In this document: positions 10,965-20,200 of the stretch, piece after piece | Layout of the letters: each line of letters starts with the position of its first letter | How positions within the stretch are numbered: the stretch's first letter is position 1 | Assembly: GCA_033816765.1 (NCBI GenBank) | Contig: CM066287.1 | Span: forward strand, 2,914,001 to 2,978,000 | DNA length: 64,000 nt | Reading direction: 5' to 3' | Source: Nothopassalora personata | Taxonomy: Eukaryota; Ascomycota; Dothideomycetes; Mycosphaerellales; Mycosphaerellaceae | Program-made: the position numbers and the translations under genes | The notes under the pieces: model-generated | Seen by the model: the letters and a program-made list of their open reading frames with translations, nothing else | Database searches by the model: none | Told to the model about the DNA's origin: nothing

Positions 10965-13521
10965 TCATCGTAGCGCTTCGTCTCGTCGTACAGCCAGCCA
11001 CGTCAAGGACCACAATTGTCGGACATTACTCTCGGTTGGATTCTTCAGGTACAACAAGTCAGCACCTGTACACTCCCAACCAACGGGAACTTGACTCACC
11101 AGCCCAGCAGGCGGCGGTAGCGCGCCCAACGCCTCAAACATAAACTCGCCATCCTCGAAGATCCAGCTCCAAACTTCATTATTGATATAGGCATCATTTT
11201 CATCGATCAAATCCCACAAGTGGTTGTACGCAGCCCGTACGTTTTGACGCACAGCTTCGTCACCACAAAACGCCGGACTGACGGAAACTTCCAAAGACCC
11301 ATCCTCACACCTCGCCAGCTGCCGCTCCAATCCAGCGGCCATCATGGCCATCTGCCAGCTCCACACCACAGTTCCGTGATAGGCGTTGTTGGTGAAGCTA
11401 GCTGTATACACGGGATCACCGCCGTAAGCTGGATTGGCGATCAGGAGTCCGACGGGATTACTGAGTCCGACGGGGAAGGGCGCCAGGATGTTAGATGCGG
11501 TGTGGTTGATGAATAGGGTCAGCTGTTCGTCGTTGGTAGTACCGAGGAGAAATAGCCGGAAGCAGTCGTCTGTGTTCATCACACGGACGATGGACTGGTT
11601 GTTATTGCCATCTAGAGCCAGGGCGTGAAAGGTAACCTCTTGCGTTATGGTAGGGATCGAGAGGGAGGGCGAAAAGCCGGCTGAGGTAGCATAATTCTGG
11701 ACCAGAGAGTTGGCCTGTGGGGCGGGAATGTTGACTTCGAAGAAGGCGAGTGTGTTATCCTCCCAGACTTGAGCGTATGTGGCTGCTGTCTCAGCCCATG
11801 ATGGATGGTCCGGAAAGGTACCTGCCGTGGCAAGATTGCTTATTGCGCGTAACGCTGCTGGGACGAGCGCCGTATTCACATCGTATGGAATTCTGCCGCC
11901 ACCTATACCATAGGTGCTGTCACGCCATTGTCCCACGACTTCGCCCTCCTGTAGGTGGATCAAGTTCTCTTTGATCTGGCCGCCTGGCTGGGCGAAAGGC
12001 GCTGTCATGTCGAGGATCGCCTCAGCATTGATTGTGAAGAGCTCTCCATAGGTCAGACCTGCGTTGCCAAAGTCCGTGGTAGCTCTGGTGGCGAAGAATG
12101 CTTGAATTCGACTGCGACCCGCCTCCGTTTTGAGGAAGTAAGTCTCAATCAGTGGAGCGAGGAAGTACTCAGTATCCACCATCTGGTATGTACAGCCAGG
12201 TCTGGTTGCATTCATGCCGGTGATGTTCTTCTGAAGATTGAGAAACGTCGCATAATCACCAATAGTCTCCTCGTGGCAGACGATACCCGAAGTTCGATTC
12301 AGTCGTTCCAGTACTGCACCAATCACGGCTTCCATAGCTCCGCCTTCACCTTCTGATAGCACTGGCTGTAGCAATAACGCAGCAATCATACTGTCTCTCC
12401 CAAAGTAGGTCAGGAATCGCCAAGCACCGGCCAGAAGCTTTGTTGAGTACGACAGGAAGGACAATGATGTTGTTTGACCAGCATCTACCTCGCTGAGGTA
12501 TTGAGATTGATCGTTGAGGACCTCGCTGGTATCGAGCTGTGTAAGCTGAGGGTAGTCAAACCACGCTGTGTAGTTATAGGTTCCAGCCTCGAAGACCAGG
12601 GTGTTGTTACCTCGATCGTTCTTCTCGATTATGACGCTGCCGGCACCCAATGGAACGAACGACATCTGCGTGGTCGTAAGATTGTCAAGCCACATTCGCG
12701 AAAGCAAGGCGCCGCCGGCATCGGTCTGGGTCCATTTGATGGCATCTTGAATGACCGGATAGACTAGCGACGGGCCTTCCGTGAAGTCTCGGATGTTCCG
12801 AATGCTGCCCATGATGGATACCGTCAAGACCGCAGAAGCGTTCAGGTTCACCAATGTATTGATACCGACATATGGAAGACCCGACTTTGATCCACTTGAC
12901 GGCTGAGCATACGCGCCTTGGAGCTCAAAGTCTGAGGTGCCATTCTCCAACCTGATCGCGAGTGTGCCATTCTCACCATCCCTAGGTCGGAAGAAGCTGG
13001 CCACGCCCGAGTTGCCGGCTGGCCATGCCACGAGCAGTCTTGGTCCAATGATGGTCAAATTGCTTCCTTCCAGTGGACTGGTGACGACTACCTGAGAAGC
13101 TGAACGACAATCAGAAAAGAAGTAATTCTCGTATGGTGGATCGCTCAGGCGTTGCGTTGTTGGCCGTCCAGCGCATGGCAAGTCGGACGGCGCCGTCGTG
13201 TTCGAGACGGTCGGAGGATATACGAGCTTCCCTCCGCTACATGAGTACATTTGAGGCAAGTAACAATCTTGGCCACATCGTAATGTCGGCTCGCCATTCA
13301 GGATTGGGCACAGAAAGCCTGCATCGTAACATGTGTACTGTGTGCGCAATCAGATTTCAGCAGGTCTTCTGTCAGGCAGTGCTCCATGTGCTTGCCTTCG
13401 ATGCATAGTACTTCGCCTCCCCACAAGACTCCAGTGTCTCGGCTGTTGTAGTCTGCGGTAATGCAAGAGCAATCACGCCCCATCGCATGAACAATAAGAC
13501 TGCCAGCCAAATGCCTCCCAT
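10965..13521 (-). CDS. Secreted glycogen-debranching-like six-hairpin glycosidase
   Basis: Minus-strand gene with exons 13521-13396, 13337-11100 and 11042-10965, giving about 813 residues. A signal peptide (residues 1 to about 20, MGGIWLAVLLFMRWGVIALA) is followed by a Cys-rich N-terminal module (ESCGEAKYY.., CYDAGFLCPILNG, TLRCGQDCY) and a beta-sandwich-like part. Then comes an alpha/alpha toroid with YFGRDSMIAALLL, GIVCHEETIGDYA, QMVDTEYFLAP, GGGRIPYDVNTALVPAALR and YHGTVVWSWQMAMMAAGLE. This is the fungal secreted family usually named glycogen debranching enzyme; the true substrate is not settled by sequence. There are about ten N-glycosylation sequons. Intron 1 (13338-13395) has a GC donor. 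Intron 2 (11043-11099, GTGAGT..AAG) is 57 nt and stop-free, so it could be mistaken for coding; relatives lack its 19 residues. The repeat island begins about 300 bases upstream. Confidence 0.85.
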
Positions 13522-13824
13522 GATCAGTCACGGTCCAGGCGATCCTTTTCCAAGGAGATCAACGATGCTATGAATGACAACAGGTATATGAGAGCATGAA
13601 GTCGTGTTTTAACTGGAAGGTGGCCGAAGAGGGTGCTATTTGAACTCACAATGCTGGTTCTCATCTATCAATTCGAACCATATGAATCATCCAGCACTAC
13701 ATCTCTTCGCCTCGTTTATTTCACGCTAACTGAACCGTAAAGACGTCAGACCAGCATTCTTGGCCGATCATCCTTTGGAGCGGGGTTTTGCAGCACGTGC
13801 GGAGACAGGGTACAACGCGCGGTA
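13522..13824. other. Promoter region of the debranching-like gene, ending at the target-site duplication
   Basis: Host DNA with normal dinucleotide use, no RIP and no gene. It ends with GCGCGGTA at 13817-13824, the left copy of the 8-bp duplication that recurs at 53658-53665. Confidence 0.6.
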
Positions 13825-14010
13825 TTACCTCAGTAAACTTAGACTCGCCGCAGGAATTGGCTTTAGCTTCGCCTAGCGCACGCGCTAGGCTCGCTTAAGC
13901 TCGCTTCAGCTCCGTTAAGCACGGTTCTGCACCGTTCAGCCAATTAGAGGGCTAGGAGCGCCAATTCGCGTAGCGAGTCTAAGACTAAATAGGGCTGTTT
14001 TAGTGTATAC
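13825..14010 (+). repeat. Left terminal repeat of E0 with internal foldback
   Basis: It begins with TTACCTCAG. Bases 13838-13983 form an imperfect palindrome whose arms start CTTAGACTCGC and end GCGAGTCTAAG. Between the arms are copies of a short ACGGTGC/GCACCGT-like motif. The inner side (AATAGGGCTGTTTTAGTG) matches, inverted, the sequence inside the right end. RIP is weak here compared with the DNA just inside it. Confidence 0.7.
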
Positions 14011-14508
14011 GAATTCAGCCCTATATACAAACAAGCACTATTACATTCGAAGGTATACATCTCTATTACTACGTTACTCTATCGCCTTAATAACTACTAC
14101 ATTCGATAGCGTACGCTCGGCGCTTTTAATTAAATTAACAATAGCGTCGTCTACTTATTATAATTACCTATAATCGCCGTCCGCGCGACACGAGTCCTTA
14201 CTATACGCCTTCGAAGATGTAGAGTTAGAAGAATCGTTAGACAAGTACTCCGATGCTATTACGGGTAAACGACGTATATACTAAAGTTCTATAAAGTTTA
14301 TAATAAGTTCGATATAGAAGAAAGGGGAAGTTATACGCTATCCGAAGAAAAGGTGTCGGAAAGTAATCCGAACGTATAGGCGTAGCCTATACTAAGAAAT
14401 AGGGGCCCGCCCCTTATACTACCCCCTCCTTCCTCCTCCGCCGCCCCTAGTTATAGCTCCGCCCTAGAGCCTATTATCCTAGGTGTTTTATAAGGCTCGT
14501 AATAGGGA
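14011..14508. other. RIPed left-arm sequence, no gene recognised
   Basis: Almost no CpA or TpG, many TpA. Short open stretches can be read on the + strand but all are broken by TAG/TAA. A GC-rich stretch (GGGGCCCGCCCC) lies near 14402. It may belong to E0 or to the LTR of an older gypsy element whose chromodomain lies at 23251-23467. Confidence 0.4.
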
Positions 14509-14513
14509 GTGCC

Positions 14514-14665
14514 TGTCACGAAGCGACACCAGGCACATGTGAATGGACCCTGCAGTGAAAGATCGGCCCGGAACAACGTTGTTCCGGCGCATTTAAATAG
14601 CTCGCGCATCTCGCGCTCTTCTTCGTAGACTCGTATTGCAACTCGTCTACCACCTACCCGTCACA
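14514..14665 (+). repeat. 5' LTR of G4a
   Basis: 152 bp, TG..CA ends. It contains a 20-bp perfect palindrome at 14568-14587 and an ATTTAAATA TATA-like box at 14591-14599, the likely core promoter. The transcript probably starts shortly after. Confidence 0.95.
14568..14599 (+). promoter_or_regulatory. LTR palindrome and TATA-like box
   Basis: CCGGAACAACGTTGTTCCGG is self-complementary over 20 bases. Its CGG and CCG half-sites are 12 bases apart, the layout bound by many fungal Zn2Cys6 dimers. The AT-rich box ATTTAAATA follows 3 bases later. A role in LTR transcription is inferred. The same site occurs at 21792-21811, 41386-41405 and 48610-48629. Confidence 0.5.
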
Positions 14666-14868
14666 TTTTGCAATACCTACCCCAATCAACCAACTGAATA
14701 GCCTACAGCGATCTTGTATCGCGTAGAAGACCCGAACAGACTGACCGACTGACCGACTGACTGAAAGGTGTGCAACAGTCGCACATTTTTCTTCTCGACA
14801 CGACATACAGGATCGCAAACAGCACTGTATTGACAGCAGACAAGTCACCAGAGGTACAACACCCTGGT

Positions 14869-17148
14869 ATGAGCGAATTGACCAGACAGACAGTAATCGA
14901 CCGAGCCCGAGAAGAATCGCGCGCCGCAATCGCCTCGAACAAGATACAAACGGCACTTAGCAAACACAACTACAGGAGCGACAGCGACAGCGACTTCTCA
15001 CCTGAAGAGACATCTACACCCCGACCCGATATGGACGAGGCCGAACGCGACCGTAGTCGCAGTCGTAGCCGCGAACGCGACCGATTACTAGCAAAGCCCG
15101 AGACACGAGGTTCAGGCTTCTTTGGCCCACAACCACCTTCCTCTAGCATCCATCAACCATTCTCACGACCTAACAAGTCACAGCCTCCGAGTCGCTTACG
15201 AGAGGACCTCGGACTGCATAAAGGCATGCAGCCCACCGTCGAGACAGAAGATGAGAGTTTCAAGTTCACAAGAAAGGAAGATCACAACGCGAAGGTTAGG
15301 GTACCACCTCCAGGGATTGTCAGTGCTCAGAGGTTGGAGCTCCAGAAAGCAGACTTCGCAGCACGAATGAACGAGCTAGGAATGAAAGCCACACCAGCTC
15401 AACCGGACCACGCTTCCCAATCACAGACTCAGCCTGGCGAGCCAGTCGCTAAGCGCAGATCCCGGTTCGATGATGAGGACGAAGAGATTGCGACTCCGAC
15501 CAGCCCGGTGGATCATAGGAGACGTGAGGATGAGCCAGCCGATGCTGGCCTGGATCTCACGCAGTTCTACGGAGAGGATGACAACCCTAAGGACCCCGAC
15601 TTCCAGGTCGCCAACCCTGAGGAGTTGACAGCGAAGGTGACGTCCTCCTCAGGCAAGTGGTTCAAGAGATTAAAAGCTGTTCAGCGTGCGCTCACACTCG
15701 CACCTAACTGGGAGAAGCACTTTGATGAAGAAGCTGAGAAGATCGAAGAGCTAGAAGCAGAAGTGGAGAGGCTCGAAGCACGAGCAGACGGATACAAGAC
15801 TGAACGAGATACTGCTCGAGAAGAGGCCGACCTAGCACAGGCCGACATCGAGAAGCTACGCAACGACCTCACTACTCTCCGTAACGAGCTGAGCCGGACC
15901 AAGCGCCAGGTGACAATCGCACAGACTGCTGAGGGCACAGGTAACGGCGACCTGCTCGAACAGCTCCGACAGGCTAAGGAAGACTTGGCCTCAGCTGAAG
16001 ACGACATCACCAAGTTCCAGCAAGCTAGAAAGGAGGATCGTGCACGCATTCAGCAACTTGAACAGGAAGCAGCGATGCCACGACCACAGACACGCCAGTC
16101 CCGATTTGACGCTGATGCACGCGACTTCGTCCCTAACGACAACAGATTCACACCAGGACCACAAGGTCAAGGAACCAACGGACGATTCGAAACACCCGGC
16201 GCCGGGACTACCACCACGAATGGCGGATTCTTCAACACCCGCATCAAGGACCCAGAGGTCTTCAAGGGAGACCGCAGCAAGTACGAGCGCTTCAAGACTG
16301 TGGCTCGGGCAAAGCTGAACCAAGCCTATGTGAAGCAAGGTGCCAGCTATGAAGACATGATCGAATTTATGCTAGGCGTGACTGAAGAACTGCCATTCGA
16401 CAGCATCCTGGCTATGAAGGACACCTGGACTTCCATAGATGACCTGTGGGAGCAGTTCGATGCTGAATTCGGTGAAGCGGACGCGCAGTTCACTGCCCAA
16501 GGTCAGCTGGAGACCTTGAGACAGGGAACCATGACCTTCGCGGAAGTGTCGACGAAGTACCGCACCCTCTGTGCAAAGGCCAAGGTCCAACCTAAGGCCT
16601 CGGTCCTGTACACGAAGCTGGCTAAGAGATGGGCTGAGACTCTTGCCCGCGATCGGACTGACCCCGATTTCAACCACTTCTGCCAAATTGCACGCGGCAT
16701 CGAGCAGAGCTGGAATGTTGGCAAGGAAGTTAGCGCCGCTTACAACCATGGCGGCGGAGGCAACAAAGACAAGGATAAGGACGGCAACGCAGATTCCGGT
16801 AGCAGTTCGACTCGTGGCCGTGGCAGCACCCGAGGTCGTGGTGGAGGCCGCGGAGGCAGGGCACTAGCTGTCCGCCAAATCCCTCGCAAGTACGACCGTC
16901 CGTACTGCAGCTCAGCGGACAAGGACCGTTACATTCGTGAGAACCGTTGCTTCAAGTGTCACGAGCTCGGCCACCGAGGCGAGGACGCCGCCTGCATCCT
17001 CAACTCCAAGGCACGCGGTCGGTACGAATATGCTGATGTGCCCCGCGAGATTCGACTAAACGCAATGGATACCGAGCCAGCGCAGATTGAGGCAGCACCT
17101 GTGGCCGGACTCCTCACTGAGAAGGCACACAACGAGGAGGGAAACTAA
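14869..17148 (+). CDS. gag: Gag polyprotein of G4a
   Basis: Structural protein of the virus-like particle, 759 residues from the ATG at 14869. The frame is open upstream to about 14770, but without an ATG. Order: a Ser/Arg/Asp-rich N-terminus with an RSRSRSRERDR run, a Pro/Glu-rich linker, a long coiled coil (about residues 270-400, ending near QQLEQEAAMP), a capsid-like helical region (FKGDRSKYERFKTVARAKL onward), an Arg/Gly-rich basic segment, and one zinc knuckle CFKCHELGHRGEDAAC at about residue 694. The knuckle spacing is CX2CX4HX6C, wider than the usual CX2CX4HX4C. The frame stops at TAA 17146-17148, directly after a slippery heptamer. Confidence 0.9.
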   Translation: MSELTRQTVIDRAREESRAAIASNKIQTALSKHNYRSDSDSDFSPEETSTPRPDMDEAERDRSRSRSRERDRLLAKPETRGSGFFGPQPPSSSIHQPFSRPNKSQPPSRLREDLGLHKGMQPTVETEDESFKFTRKEDHNAKVRVPPPGIVSAQRLELQKADFAARMNELGMKATPAQPDHASQSQTQPGEPVAKRRSRFDDEDEEIATPTSPVDHRRREDEPADAGLDLTQFYGEDDNPKDPDFQVANPEELTAKVTSSSGKWFKRLKAVQRALTLAPNWEKHFDEEAEKIEELEAEVERLEARADGYKTERDTAREEADLAQADIEKLRNDLTTLRNELSRTKRQVTIAQTAEGTGNGDLLEQLRQAKEDLASAEDDITKFQQARKEDRARIQQLEQEAAMPRPQTRQSRFDADARDFVPNDNRFTPGPQGQGTNGRFETPGAGTTTTNGGFFNTRIKDPEVFKGDRSKYERFKTVARAKLNQAYVKQGASYEDMIEFMLGVTEELPFDSILAMKDTWTSIDDLWEQFDAEFGEADAQFTAQGQLETLRQGTMTFAEVSTKYRTLCAKAKVQPKASVLYTKLAKRWAETLARDRTDPDFNHFCQIARGIEQSWNVGKEVSAAYNHGGGGNKDKDKDGNADSGSSSTRGRGSTRGRGGGRGGRALAVRQIPRKYDRPYCSSADKDRYIRENRCFKCHELGHRGEDAACILNSKARGRYEYADVPREIRLNAMDTEPAQIEAAPVAGLLTEKAHNEEGN

Positions 17149-17176
17149 AGGGCTCGTCGAAAGTCGCCGTCGAGCC
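17139..17176 (+). promoter_or_regulatory. Programmed -1 ribosomal frameshift signal (G4a)
   Basis: The last gag codons read GAG GGA AAC TAA, so G_GGA_AAC (17139-17145) is a canonical X_XXY_YYZ heptamer in the correct phase. After a 5-nt spacer, GGCTCG (17151-17156) can pair with CGAGCC (17171-17176) around a 14-nt loop. Slipping back one base puts ribosomes in the pol frame, which is open through the gag stop codon. Confidence 0.75.
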
Positions 17177-17222
17177 AAGACCTGACAGAAGAACCACGAT
17201 TGAAGAAATAGATGATGATGAC

Positions 17223-20200
17223 ATGAGCATTGCCAGTGACAGCCCAAGCGATGGAAGTGTCCTTGAGGAGATCGTATCACCCCCAGCATCGAATACACCT
17301 AATACCCCAGTATCCGCACCACACCACGATATCCGCTACACGATCCCTCGACACGACCGAAAGAAAGAGATGGAGCAAGAGAAGGAAGAATTCCTGTGCT
17401 CCATGAGTGAGACAGCACACACCGAAGAACACCTCAGTTGTGCCGAGCAAGCAGGCGGTATACAAAGCACTATTGTAGAACCGAAGCAAGGCAAGCACTG
17501 GGTTCTGTCGGCTGATGTACATACTCCTCATCGCAATGTAAAAGCAAAGTCACTTGGCGACACTGGTGGTTCATCTATCTTCATACATCACGGTTTCTGT
17601 CGCGCAAACAAAATCCCACTTATACCGCTAGCACGAGCTAGACGGTTGAGACTAGCAGATGGTGCCCTATCGCACCTCACCCATATGGCCATGGTCAACT
17701 TCACTATTGGCAACCATACGGAGCAGCAAATGGCATACGTCACCGACTTGGACACCTATGACATGGTCCTAGGAATGTCGTGGTGGGAAGAACATAATCC
17801 TACACCAGACTTCAAGAACCGTACCCTGACTTTCGATAAGCCTGAGTGCTTCCACAATCACTGCAGTGATGGACGACCTTGCATGATCGCTGTGGATAGC
17901 AGAGGAGAGACCAGTGTGCGTCCAAAGGCACAGACTTCTACCAGCACCGAAGAGATCTGCATGGTCAGCGCAGAATACTTCCACCGCATGAGCAAGCGCA
18001 AGGATCATGAGATCTATGCCCTCTGGCCAGAAGATTTCGACCCTGGAAGAGACGAAGAGTTCCTCAACGCCATGTCACCTGAAGACGTTGAGCGATTCCT
18101 CGAGCGATCCGAAGCAGTGGACCCGAAGACTAAGTTGCCACGACGCCTGTGGCATAAGGAGAAAGCATTCCGCCATAAATCTGAATGGGTGCTACCTGAA
18201 CACTCGTCGGCAGACCACGCCATCAACTTGAAAGAAGGAGCGAAGCTGCCTTACCACAAGGGTTATGCTATGAATTCCCAACAACTAGCCGTGACCAAGA
18301 AGTTCGTCGACGAAGGCATGGCGACAGGACTCCTTGAGAAGTCCTTCGCGGACGGATGCTCACCCCTTCTGATTGTCAAGAAGCCCGGAGGTGGGCTGCG
18401 GGTCTGTGTCGACTACCGCGCGCTTAATGCGCTGACAATTAAGGACCGATACCCTATTCCGCTGATTCGCGAGACCCTAGACCGCCTATGCAAGGCCAAA
18501 TGGTTCACGAAGTTGGACATCGTGGCTGCATTCAACAACATGCGAATTCGAAAAGGTGACGAATACCTAACGTCCTTCATCACCCGGTATGGTCTATACC
18601 AGTTTCGAGCAATGCCCTTCGGTCTGTGCAATGGCCCAAGTAGCTGGCAACGGAAAATCAACGAGATTCTGCGCGAATTCCTGGATCTATTCTGCACTGT
18701 TTACCTGGATGATATCCTGATCTACACGGATGGTAACGAAGAGGACCATTACAAGCACGTCGAACTAGTTCTGGACAAGCTAATGGAAGCCGGCCTTCCT
18801 GTGGACATTGAGAAGTCCGAATTCGCAGTCAAGCGCGTGAAGTACCTAGGTCTCATCCTCACGACTGAAGGCATCGAGATGGACCCAGCTAAGGTAGATG
18901 CGATAGCCAACTGGGATACGCCACGTAACGCCAAAGACGTGTTGGCGTTCCTAGGCTTCGCAGGCTTTTACAGAAGATTCGTAGAAGCATTCTCCCGCGT
19001 GGTATCACCCATGGTGGAGCTCACGAAGAAAGACGTCAAGTTCGAATGGTCAGAAGCATGTCAAAAGGCATTCGAGACGCTGAAAGACAGATTCACGTCG
19101 GCAAAAGGCCGTGTGCTTGCCCACTTCAATCCGGACTATGAGACCATCGTCGAAACCGATGCCTCAGATTGGGTCACAGCAGGAGTGCTATCGCAGCGCC
19201 AACCGGACGGTCTCGTACGCCCAGTAGCGTACTTCTCCAAGAAGATGAACGTGCACGAATGCAACTACGACATCTATGACAAGGAGTTGCTTGCCATCAT
19301 TAAGTGCTTTGAAGAATGGCAGTATGAGCTAATCGGGCAAGGCACGGATGAAGCCCCCATTCGTGTGCTCTCGGACCACCGGAACCTGGAATGGTTTATG
19401 ACTACCAAGCAACTGAACCGGCGACAGGCACGTTGGGCGGAATTCTTGGCTCAGTTCAACTTCAAGATCACGTACCGGCCTGGGCGACAGGGTACCAAGC
19501 CTGACAGCCTGACCCGGAGATCGCAGGACATCCCACAAGGTGTAGAGGACCCGAGAATGCAACATCAGCACCAAGTAGTGCTCAAGCCAGAGATGCTTGA
19601 CATCGCCAACTTCGCAATGCATCTTGCTAAGGCTGAAGAGGACGACGAAGGTCAGCTATACGCGATGACCCGAGCACGAGCACGACAAGAAGCAGCAGAA
19701 GAAGAGCAGCTCAACGAGGAAGGGGAGGAAGAAACACCTACAGCAGAGCCCACACCAGCAGTAGAACCCGCAGCGCCAGCGCCAGGACAAGAGCCCGCAC
19801 CCGCCGAAGCAGACCCTGAACACCAAGACGAAGGAGAAGACCTCGTCGAACTCATTGATGAAGCGTACGCAGACCCATCAATTGCAACTCGTATAAGACG
19901 ACTGCAAGCCGACCTAGCAGCGCGACGCTCATCCGAGTTCCTGCAGAAGCAGAAGATAGCGGCGACGGATTGCCTTATTCACAACGACCAGTTGTTCGTG
20001 AATGGAAGATTGTACGTGCCCATGTACAAGAACCTGCGGACAAAGGTCATTCGAGCCCATCATGACACCGCAATAGCAGGGCACCAAGGAGCAGCACGCA
20101 CATTCGACTTGATCCAGCGCCATAGCATGTATTGGCCGCTGATGCAAGGCGACGTAGCACGGTACGTCCGCAATTGTCAACCATGCCGGAGAGCAAACCC

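Noticed and set aside
13825..13836. TTACCTCAGTAA fits the TTAC(N7)A target motif reported for Starship giant elements
   Set aside because: The motif is part of an inverted, not direct, terminal repeat, and I found no tyrosine-recombinase (DUF3435) gene next to it. The true direct repeat is GCGCGGTA.
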